Source: an uncultured Sphingomonadaceae bacterium (lineage in GTDB: Bacteria; Pseudomonadota; Alphaproteobacteria; Sphingomonadales; Sphingomonadaceae). From it: 64,000 nt of DNA. The notes beneath the pieces are model-generated. The model had not been told where the DNA came from and ran no database searches. It saw only the letters and a program-made list of their open reading frames with translations. Of this stretch, positions 9,381 to 17,698 are shown in pieces. The position numbers and the translations under genes were made by a program. The stretch covers positions 496,001 to 560,000 of the forward strand of contig CANMBD010000001.1 of NCBI GenBank assembly GCA_947495985.1, read 5' to 3'. Numbering within the stretch: position 1 is the stretch's first letter; the number at the start of each line of letters is the position of its first letter.

Positions 9381-10597
9381 GGCCACCATCCCAAAGCCCG
9401 GGCGATGAGACGAACGCCTAACATTGTCGTGACCGCCAATATAATCGCTCCGGCTATGTTGCCCTTCCAGCCATTAACGTGAAGGCCCAGCAACGCCTTG
9501 TCGTTGGCCAGTTTGATAAGGAAAAAAGCGATGATGGGGAGGAGTAATCCGTTAGCAATCTGTGCAACAAAGATAATCTCGACCGGTTTGTAGTTCAGCA
9601 ATGCGCCGAAAGTACCGGACAAGATGACAAGCAACGCGCCGATCCTGAACGGGATGCGCGATGCACCAGTGCTGGATTTGCCAAAAATCTCCTGCACAAT
9701 ATATCCGGTAGCAAGTGGCGCCGTAATAGCGGAAGTCAATCCTGCGGCAAACAGCCCGGCGCCCAGCGTTGCGCTTGCAAAACTACCGAATAGTGGGTTC
9801 AACTGCTGAGCCATATCAACCGCGCTGGAAATCTCTTTGCCGCTTCCGAACAGGCTGGCCGCCGCTGTTGCCAATATGGTGATGGAAACCAGTCCGCCGA
9901 GTCCGATGGAAAAAGCGCTGTCCGTCTGTGCTTCGGCTAAATCATCCTCCTGTTTCCAGCGTTCCCGTACACTCGCGGCATGGAGGAACAAATTATATGG
10001 GACGATTGTTGTGCCAATCAGGGCAATGGCTGTTAACAGCCCGCCTTGGGGAACGGAGGGAATGAAGCCGTTTAAAATTGCCGCCATATCGGGGCGGGTG
10101 ATCAGGAATGTCAGCAAGAAGGACAGGCACATGAACAGCACCATCGCTATCAATATCCGTTCTACCCAGCGCGGTTTGGAAAACAGGATGAGTGCCCCGG
10201 CAAGCAAGGCGATAGCCCCAATTGCAAGGTTGCGGTTGTCAGAAAAGCTGCCGCTAAGCGCTTCGAGACCTAACAGTGCGCCAGATATATTGCCAGCCTC
10301 GTAAGCCGCGTTGCCGAGAGCCAAGGCAGCGATAAGCAGCAAAGCCGCCAGCCACCGTAGGGGCGGTGAAGCGACCGTTTGCATCATTGCCTCGGCGAGA
10401 CCCATGCGAGAAACCAGCGCGACCCGAACGGCAATCGATTGCAAAATGATGGTCGTCACGGTGGCAAAGGCGAGTGCCCATATCAACGCAAAGCCGAAAT
10501 TCGCGCCGGCCAGGGTGCAAGCGGTAACCGTACCGGGGCCGATAAAGGCGGCGGAAACCAACATCCCCGGACCGGGGCGATAGCGGGTTATCTTCAT
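9377..10597 (-). CDS. NRAMP-fold inner-membrane transporter lacking the canonical metal motif
   Basis: A 406-residue protein with about 11 membrane helices, related to NRAMP/MntH and to B. subtilis YcsG, which also sits in a pxp-like cluster. In metal-transporting NRAMPs helix 1 carries DPGN and helix 6 carries MPHN. Here the equivalent positions read AGAN (residues 30-33) and VPYN (199-202), so the metal ligands Asp and Met are missing. The first gene of the pxpABC unit, it overlaps pxpA by 4 bases. I infer uptake of 5-oxoproline or another organic substrate, not Mn or Fe, but this is unproven. Confidence 0.85.
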   Translation of the reverse strand: MKITRYRPGPGMLVSAAFIGPGTVTACTLAGANFGFALIWALAFATVTTIILQSIAVRVALVSRMGLAEAMMQTVASPPLRWLAALLLIAALALGNAAYEAGNISGALLGLEALSGSFSDNRNLAIGAIALLAGALILFSKPRWVERILIAMVLFMCLSFLLTFLITRPDMAAILNGFIPSVPQGGLLTAIALIGTTIVPYNLFLHAASVRERWKQEDDLAEAQTDSAFSIGLGGLVSITILATAAASLFGSGKEISSAVDMAQQLNPLFGSFASATLGAGLFAAGLTSAITAPLATGYIVQEIFGKSSTGASRIPFRIGALLVILSGTFGALLNYKPVEIIFVAQIANGLLLPIIAFFLIKLANDKALLGLHVNGWKGNIAGAIILAVTTMLGVRLIARALGWWP

Positions 10598-10630
10598 GAA
10601 ATATGCTGCAATCTAATCATTATTGATGAC

Positions 10631-11272
10631 CTAACCCGCCCACGGCCAGGGCCGTTCCCTGAACCATTTTGTGATGACATATTTGGTGCCGCTACGCACT
10701 TTCATTCCGTGATGCAGGGTCAGATCATTGGCGCTGCCATCGGCGCCCATGTTGTTCCAGCACAATATACTGCCAGTCTTTGGTACAAATTTTTTGTTCA
10801 GTTTGACGAAGCGCGTGGCCCCGCCGGCGCTCGGTTCGTTCAAATAGATCATGAATGTCCAGGTGCGTTGACCCGATTCAGCGCAGAATTTTTCAAAGTC
10901 CTGACCATTGGGATCGAAATAGTCTGTATGGGCCTTGAATTCCTGTCCCTCCGCATAACGTTGTCCCTGCAACGGTTCACCAAAGGCAGGGTCAATATTG
11001 GCAAAGCTGCAGATTTTTTCATCCATTGCCGATACAAATGGGTCATCATGATCCAGATCGCATGTCTCGCTGGTGCGAAAATAATCATCGCCATTGGCAT
11101 CGGCAATTGTTGACGGGCGGCGCTTTTCGTCAATGCGCTGGATAAGCTCCTCGCATTCGTTTTGACCGATAAAGTTTTTCAGCATGCAAAGTTCAACGCT
11201 TTTGCTGGGATAGCGCTGTACCTTGCCCAATGCGACCAGATAGTCGGCAGAGGTGGTGTTTTGATCTGTCAT
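10631..11272 (-). CDS. Prolyl 4-hydroxylase-like 2-oxoglutarate/Fe(II) oxygenase
   Basis: A 213-residue double-stranded beta-helix oxygenase of the P4Hc type. The iron triad is visible: HTD (H115, D117) and a distal His in TLHHGMKV (187/188). A Lys nearby (191 or 197) is positioned to bind 2-oxoglutarate. The start MTDQNTTSADYL at 11272 is preferred over ATGs further upstream (11290, 11392) because those residues look non-coding and would run into the divergent gspJ promoter region. It lies 33 bases before the NRAMP-fold transporter on the same strand and could share its transcript. The substrate is unknown; free proline, peptidyl proline or a small molecule are all possible. Confidence 0.85.
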   Translation of the reverse strand: MTDQNTTSADYLVALGKVQRYPSKSVELCMLKNFIGQNECEELIQRIDEKRRPSTIADANGDDYFRTSETCDLDHDDPFVSAMDEKICSFANIDPAFGEPLQGQRYAEGQEFKAHTDYFDPNGQDFEKFCAESGQRTWTFMIYLNEPSAGGATRFVKLNKKFVPKTGSILCWNNMGADGSANDLTLHHGMKVRSGTKYVITKWFRERPWPWAG

Positions 11273-11379
11273 CAAACGGTCCGAAATCATTCCTATTATC
11301 GTGCTCAGACTAAATGAAAATTCGCGTGCTGCAACCGCTCTTTGCGGTCCGGTGGAATCGGGATATAGCAAAGCTAACC

Positions 11380-12006
11380 ATGGCAGACACAAATCTCAAT
11401 CGCAGCGATAGTACTGGTGCAGAGCGCGGTTTCACGCTGGTGGAAATGATGGTCGCCCTGTTCATTTTCTCGCTGCTGTCTGTTGCCGGTGTCGTCCTTT
11501 TGCGCGGCGCGGTGAACAGTAATGAAGTTACCGACGCCAAGCTCAGCGACATGGCGCAGATGCAGCGGCTCGTTTCGCTAATGGAGGCGGATTTGAGTCA
11601 GGCGCTCCCACGGCCGCATCGCAATGAAGAGGGTGACCGGGTTGCCGCCTTTGTGAGCGAAACCGGGTCGCAGGGCCGCGGATTTTTATCCTTCTCCCGC
11701 GGCGGACAGAGCAATATCAACAATAAGCCGCGCTCCAATATGCAGCGTGTATCCTATCAACTGAATGACGGCCGGCTGGAACGCCTGCAATATCAAGCAA
11801 CCGATGGCGGTGCTGTGAGCGAGCCTGCCGTCTTGCTGGATGGCATAAGCGCACTTCAATTGCGTTTTCGCGACAAGAGAGGGCAGTGGGTTAGTCGTTG
11901 GCAGACAGAAAGGCTCAGCGACTTACCCCGCGCGGTCGAAATGCGATTTGATCAGAATGGGCGAAACTATCGTCATGTTTTTCTGATCGGGACGGGTTAT
12001 TTATGA
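11380..12006 (+). CDS. gspJ: Type II secretion minor pseudopilin GspJ
   Basis: A 208-residue minor pseudopilin of the type II secretion system. A short positive leader ends in G17, followed by FTLVE, so prepilin peptidase cuts G^F and E22 is the conserved Glu5 of the mature protein. The hydrophobic helix MMVALFIFSLLSVAGVVLL follows directly. The rest matches GspJ, including the late LQLRFRD...W segment. I start it at ATG 11380, which gives a normal leader; an in-frame ATG at 11314 would add 22 residues. It overlaps gspK by 4 bases. No gspG, H or I precedes it; a divergent oxygenase gene does. Confidence 0.88.
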   Translation: MADTNLNRSDSTGAERGFTLVEMMVALFIFSLLSVAGVVLLRGAVNSNEVTDAKLSDMAQMQRLVSLMEADLSQALPRPHRNEEGDRVAAFVSETGSQGRGFLSFSRGGQSNINNKPRSNMQRVSYQLNDGRLERLQYQATDGGAVSEPAVLLDGISALQLRFRDKRGQWVSRWQTERLSDLPRAVEMRFDQNGRNYRHVFLIGTGYL

Positions 12007-12992
12007 AGCCGGTTTACTTCGCCAAAAAAAGTGAGAGGGGTGCCGCGCTGCTGACCGTTCTGCTTTTGGTTGCGGTCATCGCCGTGCTGGCCGCCCATGG
12101 GATTGACCGGCTGGCGGGCGCGACCAAACTAGCGTCCAACGCGCGTGAGCTCAGTCAGGCCAAGGCATATCTGATCGCGGCAGAATCCATCGGCATGCAG
12201 TCGGCCGAACAAATCGTTAGCCTTTCGCCCGGCCGGACGACTAATCTTGGCGGCTGGAACGGTCAGGAACGTCAGTTTCCGGTTCCTGGTGGATTGATCA
12301 CTGCAGCGCTTACAGACGGTGGAAACTGTTTCAACATCAACAGTTTGGTAAGCCAGACTGACGCGGTGTTTTCGGCTCGACCGGAAGGACAAACGCAATT
12401 TGTCCGCTTGATGGAGATGCTGGAAATCCCCCAAGGGCAGGCGGCGGATATTGCAGAGGCCGTTACCGACTGGATTGATAGCGATACGGTTCCATTTCCG
12501 CGCGGTGCAGAGGATGAATATTATATCCAACTGGAAACACCCTATCGCACCGCTAATGCGATCATGGTTGATGTCAGTGAGCTCCGCACGGTAAAAGGCG
12601 TGACAAGTGATGTTTACGCTCGTCTGGCACCCTGGCTCTGTGCGTTGCCGACCACTGACTTGTCGCCAATCAATATTAACACACTCCGTCCGGAACAGGC
12701 TGTCTTGCTGGCCATGCTGTCCAACAATCCTGATATTGTGCAGACCCGGCAGTTTCTTGGACGACGGACGGAGACCGGTTATGGTAGTCTCAACGACTTC
12801 TGGGCAGAACCGTTTCCAGCAGGCTTTCTGGCGCCATCACAGGTGCAGGGGCAAGTGAAATTGAAAACACGCTGGTTCAGGCTGGACATGGCCGTCGAAA
12901 TGCAAAGCGCTCTGGTGGAGGAGCGGGCCTTGGTCGACGCGGCCCGTCAACCGGCGCGTCTTGTCCACCGTCAGCGCGGCGATGCGCTTTGA
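12003..12992 (+). CDS. gspK: Type II secretion minor pseudopilin GspK
   Basis: A 329-residue minor pseudopilin that caps the type II secretion pseudopilus tip together with GspI and GspJ. The leader is cut at G13^A14 (SERGAALLTVLLL), and position 5 of the mature form is not Glu, which is a hallmark of GspK. The large globular domain contains the helix-hairpin-helix-like INxxSLVS and ININTLRPEQAVLLAM segments typical of the family. It overlaps gspJ (ATGA). The usual next gene gspL is absent; tRNA-His follows. Confidence 0.9.
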   Translation: MKPVYFAKKSERGAALLTVLLLVAVIAVLAAHGIDRLAGATKLASNARELSQAKAYLIAAESIGMQSAEQIVSLSPGRTTNLGGWNGQERQFPVPGGLITAALTDGGNCFNINSLVSQTDAVFSARPEGQTQFVRLMEMLEIPQGQAADIAEAVTDWIDSDTVPFPRGAEDEYYIQLETPYRTANAIMVDVSELRTVKGVTSDVYARLAPWLCALPTTDLSPININTLRPEQAVLLAMLSNNPDIVQTRQFLGRRTETGYGSLNDFWAEPFPAGFLAPSQVQGQVKLKTRWFRLDMAVEMQSALVEERALVDAARQPARLVHRQRGDAL

Positions 12993-13035
12993 CAATTGGT
13001 GGTGATGTTTGATTATCATTAGGTGCGCTAAATAC

Positions 13036-13064
13036 TTGACGGCTGCCCCCATGCGTCCCTATGC
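13036..13064 (+). promoter_or_regulatory. Probable promoter of tRNA-His
   Basis: A TTGACG hexamer (13036-13041, preceded by C as in many alphaproteobacterial -35 sites) is followed after exactly 17 bases by CTATGC (13059-13064), a plausible -10. The tRNA begins about 39 bases downstream. The rest of the 320-base space between gspK and the dehydrogenase gene holds this promoter, the tRNA and a small palindrome; I see nothing else in it. Confidence 0.5.
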
Positions 13065-13102
13065 AGCGCGGCGCAGCACGTAGTTTGATGCCTTGCGATT
13101 AT

Positions 13103-13180
13103 GGCGATCGTAGCTCAGTTGGTTAGAGCGCCGGTTTGTGGTACCGGAGGTCGGGGGTTCGAGACCCCTCGGTCGCCCCA
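13103..13180 (+). tRNA. tRNA-His (anticodon GTG)
   Basis: The cloverleaf folds fully. The acceptor GCGATCG (13104-13110) pairs with CGGTCGC, with one T-G wobble. The D arm is GCTC...GAGC, the anticodon stem is CCGGT/ACCGG with loop TTGTGGT and anticodon GTG, and the T arm is GGGG-TTCGAGA-CCCC. The extra 5' G at 13103 opposite discriminator C73 is the His-specific G-1 identity feature. The CCA end is encoded. Confidence 0.97.
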
Positions 13181-13255
13181 TTTTCAAAATCACATATCCC
13201 ATATATTCAAATGGTTAGGGGTTCCGAGGATATCTTGGGGTGACAAAAGTGTTTT

Positions 13256-13268
13256 GTAATATTATTAC
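13256..13268. promoter_or_regulatory. Palindrome upstream of the leucine-dehydrogenase-type gene
   Basis: GTAATA and TATTAC are perfect inverted arms around one central T. The site lies 45 bases before the ATG of the dehydrogenase and is AT-rich in an otherwise balanced region, so it is a candidate operator for a dimeric regulator. The regulator is not identified. Confidence 0.3.
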
Positions 13269-13312
13269 GTTTCCACCAAATTATGTTACTCATCAATTGA
13301 GGGGTTTTGCCA

Positions 13313-14362
13313 ATGTCGGTAATGTGGGATTTGCCAGATTTTGACGGCCATGAAGCTGTCCATTTTTTTCACGATGTTGAAACTGGTCTCAGCGCGATTA
13401 TTGCGCTTCATTCCACCCATCTGGGCCCTGGTGCTGGTGGCACGCGCTTCTGGCATTATGAGAATCGCGAAACCGCTGTAACTGACGCTCTGCGCCTGTC
13501 GCGCGGGATGAGTTTCAAGAACGCGATGGCTGGACTGCCTCTTGGCGGCGGAAAAGCAGTCATATTGGCGGATCGCAATCGTACCAAATCGCCAGAAATG
13601 ATGGCCGCTTTCGGGCGGATGATCGATTCTCTGAGTGGCCGTTATGTAACGGCGGAAGATGTTGGCATCAGTACGGCCGATATGGTCGAGGTTTCCAAGC
13701 AGACACAATATGTCTCGGGTCTGCCGGTCAGTGACCAAGGTGAGGCTGGTGGAGATCCGGGACCATTTACGGCCATGGGTGTCTATCTTGGTGTTAAGGC
13801 CGCGGTAAAGCACAAGTTGGGCCGCGACAGCATGGAAGATATCCATGTTGCGATTCAGGGGGTTGGCAGTGTCGGCGGGGGATTGGCCCGCCTGCTGGCT
13901 GAAGATGGTGCGCGGCTAAGCATTGCGGACATCAACAAGGACCATGCGGCCAATTTAGCTGCGGAGATTGGCGCGACCCTCGTGGGCTTAAATGATGTGA
14001 TGCGTCTTGAGGCTGATGTCTTTAGTCCCAATGCCTTGGGCGCGGTTCTGGACAAGGTTTCAATTGCCCAGCTCAACGTTCCAATCGTTGCTGGAGGAGC
14101 CAATAATCAGCTCGCGACTCCGGAAGATGGACAAAGGATTTTTGACCGCGATATTCTTTTTGCGCCCGATTATGTCATCAACTCCGGAGGCATCATCAGC
14201 GTCGGCCTTGAATATCTAGGCGACAGCGACGTTAATGAGGTCAATAGGCGGGTTGCAAAAATCCCTGCACGATTGACAGAAATCTGGAAAGAAAGTGCAG
14301 TGAGTAAGTTGCCATCAGCAGAAGTCGCCGACAATATGGCTCGGGCGCTTATAGGTCGTTAA
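13313..14362 (+). CDS. Glu/Leu/Phe/Val dehydrogenase, leucine-dehydrogenase type
   Basis: A 349-residue cytosolic amino-acid dehydrogenase that reversibly deaminates a branched-chain or aromatic L-amino acid with NAD. GPGAGGTRFW binds substrate, GLPLGGGKAVI holds the catalytic lysine, and IQGVGSVGGGLARLL is the Rossmann loop, followed by the Asp in SIADINKD that favours NAD. Length fits leucine/phenylalanine dehydrogenases (about 350), not the longer glutamate enzymes. The start is ATG 13313, behind GAGGGG at 8 bases; the in-frame TTG six bases earlier is less likely. It stands alone, after tRNA-His, and is convergent with the c-di-GMP gene. Which amino acid it uses cannot be read from sequence. 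Confidence 0.9.
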   Translation: MSVMWDLPDFDGHEAVHFFHDVETGLSAIIALHSTHLGPGAGGTRFWHYENRETAVTDALRLSRGMSFKNAMAGLPLGGGKAVILADRNRTKSPEMMAAFGRMIDSLSGRYVTAEDVGISTADMVEVSKQTQYVSGLPVSDQGEAGGDPGPFTAMGVYLGVKAAVKHKLGRDSMEDIHVAIQGVGSVGGGLARLLAEDGARLSIADINKDHAANLAAEIGATLVGLNDVMRLEADVFSPNALGAVLDKVSIAQLNVPIVAGGANNQLATPEDGQRIFDRDILFAPDYVINSGGIISVGLEYLGDSDVNEVNRRVAKIPARLTEIWKESAVSKLPSAEVADNMARALIGR

Positions 14363-14416
14363 GGCTTTTTTTTTGCGAGGTTGAGGCCTTTACAGCGACA
14401 GTACTCAGCCTCGGTT

Positions 14417-16606
14417 CTATACCGCGACTTGCATGAACTTGGGTTTGCTCGCCTGCTCTGACGCGCTTTGGGCGAGTGGATAATTGCCTGGTGGCAAAGC
14501 CGCGAGTGGCATTCCTGCTGCTGCAAGGTCATAGGGCGAGACCCGGTGACGGGTGCATAAGCCGCCCGCGCCGTCGCTAACCAATGGCGTTTCAAACTCA
14601 GTCGCGACCGTTGCTTCTTTTACCCGTATAACAGTGCTGATGACCAATTGCCCGCCGCCAAGATCAAGTACCAACTGGGTACCGATTGGAACGCCGAGCA
14701 GACCTTCAAACCGGGCGCCGGTTTTGGAAAGATCGCGCATGACAACGTCATATCTGTGGTCTTCATGAATAGCGCCGATCCGGCGGAACACTGTGCGTCG
14801 GTCTGGACGATATAAATCGGGGCCATCAGGTTCAATTTTGAATAGGCCGGTTCCCAGATTTTCCTCGATTTCTTCAAGCCTGAGAGCCTTGGAGTAAATC
14901 CACCCCTGAATATAACGGGCGCCCTTCGAGCATACGAGGTCAAACTGATCAAAGGCTTCGACACCTTCGACCGTGGTTTCCATACCCAGCGCTTCGGACA
15001 GGCTGACAATGGCGGCAATGATCTTGGCGCTGTTCTTGTCCTTCTGGGTACAGGAATCGACGAAACTCTTGTCGACCTTGATTTTGTCAAATGGTGCGGA
15101 TCGCAGATAGCTGAGCGATGAATAGCCGGTACCAAAGTCATCAAGCGCCAGCCGGACGCCCAGTTCCTTCAAAATTTTGAACGTATTATCGATGGTTTCA
15201 CTGTCGCCCATGAACACGCTTTCGGTCAGTTCCAGTTCCAGGCGTTCAGGCTCCAGCCCACTGGATGCAAGGGCATTCATTACAATTTCCGGGAAGCCGC
15301 TATTGGCAAATTGAACAGCCGATACATTGACCGCAATCCGGACCGATTTGGGCCATTGCAGTGCATCTGTACAAGCTTTGCGCAGTGCCCACTCGCCCAG
15401 TTGATTGATAAGATTAAGTTCTTCTGCAATTGGAATGAAAACGCCGGGGCTAACCGCCCCTCTCTCAGGATGAACCCAGCGCATGAGCCCTTCAAACCCG
15501 ACGACCATATGATCATCGGTGCGGACTACTGGCTGATAATGCAGTTCCAGTTGGTCATTATCGAGTGCATCGCGCAAGTCTTCAACCAACAGCCGGCGTT
15601 CTTCCTCTTCATCTTTCAAATCAGCGGAATAAAAGCGGAATTGGCCACGCCCGGAATTTTTCGCAGAATATAGCGCAAGATCCGAACTGCGAACCAGTTC
15701 GTCCTTTTCAACACCATCATACGGGGCAACGGCGATCCCGATGGATGTACCGATAACCGCGCTTTTATCTTCAATGGGATAGGGCTGTGAAACAATTTTC
15801 ACTATTTTCTCAGCAATTTCACCTAGCTTCCCGCGATCATCCAGATCCGGTAAAATGACTTGAAATTCATCACCGCCCAATCGCCCGATCTCACCGCGAT
15901 CACCGATGATCGTGCGCATCCTTTTGGCAACTTGCTTAAGCAACTCGTCACCGGCTGGATGGCCCATTGTATCATTGACCTGTTTAAACCGGTCCAGATC
16001 AAGCATCATGATCGCGCAGCTGCGGTTGGCAGCCTTAAATGCGCCTAGAATTCCGGTGAGCTGAGTGTCCATGCGATGGCGATTGGCAAGGCCGGTCAGG
16101 GAGTCAAATTCTGCTAGCCGTGAATCTTCAAGCTTGCGCTGATACTCGACCGTAATATCCTTGGCGCTCCCGCGATACCCTTGAAACTCACCCGAATCAT
16201 CGAACTTTGGATGGGCCGATATCATCCACCAAGTTGGATGATCGTCCTGGCTCAATGTCGCTGGCACCCGCCGGACGACGAGGTCGCGAAGTTTGCTGCG
16301 CCTGCTGAGTTGGTAGTGAAGCGGACGATCTGATTTCTCATCTGGATTGTCCGGATCATTCTCGAAAAGCGCCGTTAAAGGTTGTGCCAATATCTCCTCA
16401 ACCGACTTGTTCAGGTTTTCCGCTGCTTTTTCGGAAAGATAAACAAAGCGGCCCTCAGCATCGGTCGCCCACAGCCAATTTATCCCTGCTTGTTCAAAGT
16501 CATCCAGGACTTCCAGACGTCGGGAATGGTTGTCAGATGTAATGACGGATATTGATTCATCCGATGAACCATTGGAAAACGCCTTGAGTAAACCTTTGAC
16601 TGCCAT
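14417..16606 (-). CDS. PAS-GGDEF-EAL-PilZ cyclic-di-GMP signalling protein
   Basis: A 729-residue cytosolic protein with no membrane segment. In order: PAS/PAC (about 30-155), GGDEF (about 165-325, intact GGDEF at 244-248), EAL (about 345-590) and a C-terminal PilZ domain (about 602-680; FRR and DLSKTGARFEG are its two c-di-GMP motifs). The EAL signature reads EGL (372-374), keeping the metal-binding Glu, and DDFGTG is intact at 489-494. The RxxD inhibitory site before GGDEF is absent. It could therefore make and degrade c-di-GMP and also sense it. It is convergent with the dehydrogenase gene and divergent from ccmC, with no partner gene. Confidence 0.93.
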   Translation of the reverse strand: MAVKGLLKAFSNGSSDESISVITSDNHSRRLEVLDDFEQAGINWLWATDAEGRFVYLSEKAAENLNKSVEEILAQPLTALFENDPDNPDEKSDRPLHYQLSRRSKLRDLVVRRVPATLSQDDHPTWWMISAHPKFDDSGEFQGYRGSAKDITVEYQRKLEDSRLAEFDSLTGLANRHRMDTQLTGILGAFKAANRSCAIMMLDLDRFKQVNDTMGHPAGDELLKQVAKRMRTIIGDRGEIGRLGGDEFQVILPDLDDRGKLGEIAEKIVKIVSQPYPIEDKSAVIGTSIGIAVAPYDGVEKDELVRSSDLALYSAKNSGRGQFRFYSADLKDEEEERRLLVEDLRDALDNDQLELHYQPVVRTDDHMVVGFEGLMRWVHPERGAVSPGVFIPIAEELNLINQLGEWALRKACTDALQWPKSVRIAVNVSAVQFANSGFPEIVMNALASSGLEPERLELELTESVFMGDSETIDNTFKILKELGVRLALDDFGTGYSSLSYLRSAPFDKIKVDKSFVDSCTQKDKNSAKIIAAIVSLSEALGMETTVEGVEAFDQFDLVCSKGARYIQGWIYSKALRLEEIEENLGTGLFKIEPDGPDLYRPDRRTVFRRIGAIHEDHRYDVVMRDLSKTGARFEGLLGVPIGTQLVLDLGGGQLVISTVIRVKEATVATEFETPLVSDGAGGLCTRHRVSPYDLAAAGMPLAALPPGNYPLAQSASEQASKPKFMQVAV

Positions 16607-16712
16607 AGATATTCTTTAACCTCAGCCCCACTGATAAGTTAATTCCGGTTTTGAGGTTTCGGGTTTAACCACACATGGTTACGATAGCGCTAACGGCAGT
16701 TATTTAACTTTT

Positions 16713-16769
16713 GTTTTCTGGACAATCAATTCGGAGGGACTTGGTGGACCGCGAACTGACCAGAAAAAC
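16713..16769. repeat. Inverted repeat between the c-di-GMP gene and ccmC
   Basis: TTTTCTGG at 16714-16721 is the exact reverse complement of CCAGAAAA at 16760-16767, with 38 bases between. A flanking G and C extend the match apart from one extra A. It lies in the 247-base divergent gap. No regulator is known. Confidence 0.35.
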
Positions 16770-16853
16770 ACTTGTCGCTTTGCTGCAGTTCTGCCATCAA
16801 AAAATCAGATTCTACTGGTCGCACAGTAGCAAGAGGCAATGACCGTTTTTTAA

Positions 16854-17570
16854 ATGCACGCTTACGCAAATCCTACCCGCTTTCTGTCACTTGCCAGACC
16901 GTTGACGCTTTGGTTTTTGATCCTTGGCCTGGCATTGATTACCATTGGCTCGGCCTATGGCTTATTCTACGCTCCTGCGGACCGTTTGATGGGTGATAGT
17001 GTTCGTATTCTTTATATTCATGTTCCTACTGTTTGGCTGGCTATGGGCGGCTGGACTGCAATTGCGATCGCCAGTATCGTGCAGATCGCATGGCGGCACC
17101 CCCTGGCAGCGGTTGCGGCGCGTGCCGTGGCTGTTCCGGGTGCTTTGTTTACCGCTCTGGGGTTGATTACCGGATCAATCTGGGCGCGACCGACTTGGGG
17201 TACCTGGTGGGTCTGGGATGGCCGTGTGACATCAGTATTGGTGCTGTTTTTTCTGTATCTCGCCTATATTGCGCTGGCCTTTGCAAGTAGCGAAAAAGGC
17301 GGTGTATCACGGGTAACCGCAATTTTTGGTATCGTTGGCGCTATCAACATTCCCATAATCAACCGGTCGGTCGTTTGGTGGAACAGCCTGCATCAGCCAG
17401 CGAGTATTACGGTGGGAGGATCTTCCATTGATAGTGCTTTTCTATGGCCACTACTTGTAAATGTTATTGGATTCAGCCTTTTGTTCGGGGCAATCGTATT
17501 GATGCGTATGCGCGGAATTTTGGCGGAAACCAAAGTCGAAGCGAGGCTGAAAAGGATGGCTGCAGAATGA
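16854..17570 (+). CDS. ccmC: Heme exporter/heme-handling permease CcmC
   Basis: A 238-residue inner-membrane protein with six helices that loads heme onto CcmE during cytochrome c maturation. The tryptophan-rich motif WGTWWVWDGR on the periplasmic side, and conserved His residues in ILYIHVPTVW and SLHQPAS, bind heme. It is the first gene of a seven-gene ccm operon in which every junction overlaps. The ATP-binding and permease genes ccmA and ccmB do not precede it. Confidence 0.95.
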   Translation: MHAYANPTRFLSLARPLTLWFLILGLALITIGSAYGLFYAPADRLMGDSVRILYIHVPTVWLAMGGWTAIAIASIVQIAWRHPLAAVAARAVAVPGALFTALGLITGSIWARPTWGTWWVWDGRVTSVLVLFFLYLAYIALAFASSEKGGVSRVTAIFGIVGAINIPIINRSVVWWNSLHQPASITVGGSSIDSAFLWPLLVNVIGFSLLFGAIVLMRMRGILAETKVEARLKRMAAE

Positions 17571-17698
17571 ATCACTGGCCTTTTGTAATCGCATCTTATG
17601 CGGTAGTGCTGCTCGGCACGGCAATCGTCATTTGGGGCAGCTATGCAGCCATGCGCAGGGCAGAAGCAAAGGCGAAACAATTGAGTAAACGTAAATGA
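17567..17698 (+). CDS. ccmD: Heme exporter protein CcmD
   Basis: A 43-residue small membrane protein: one hydrophobic helix (VIASYAVVLLGTAIVIWGSY) followed by a positively charged tail, as expected of CcmD, which helps release holo-CcmE from the CcmABC complex. It starts at ATG 17567, overlapping the ccmC stop, and its TGA overlaps the ccmE ATG. The sequence alone is too short for certainty, but position between ccmC and ccmE settles it. Confidence 0.9.
   Translation: MNHWPFVIASYAVVLLGTAIVIWGSYAAMRRAEAKAKQLSKRK

Noticed and set aside
10379..11113. Long plus-strand frame of 244 codons across the oxygenase and transporter genes
   Set aside because: Both minus-strand genes show clear family motifs; the plus-strand translation is Gly/Arg-rich noise.
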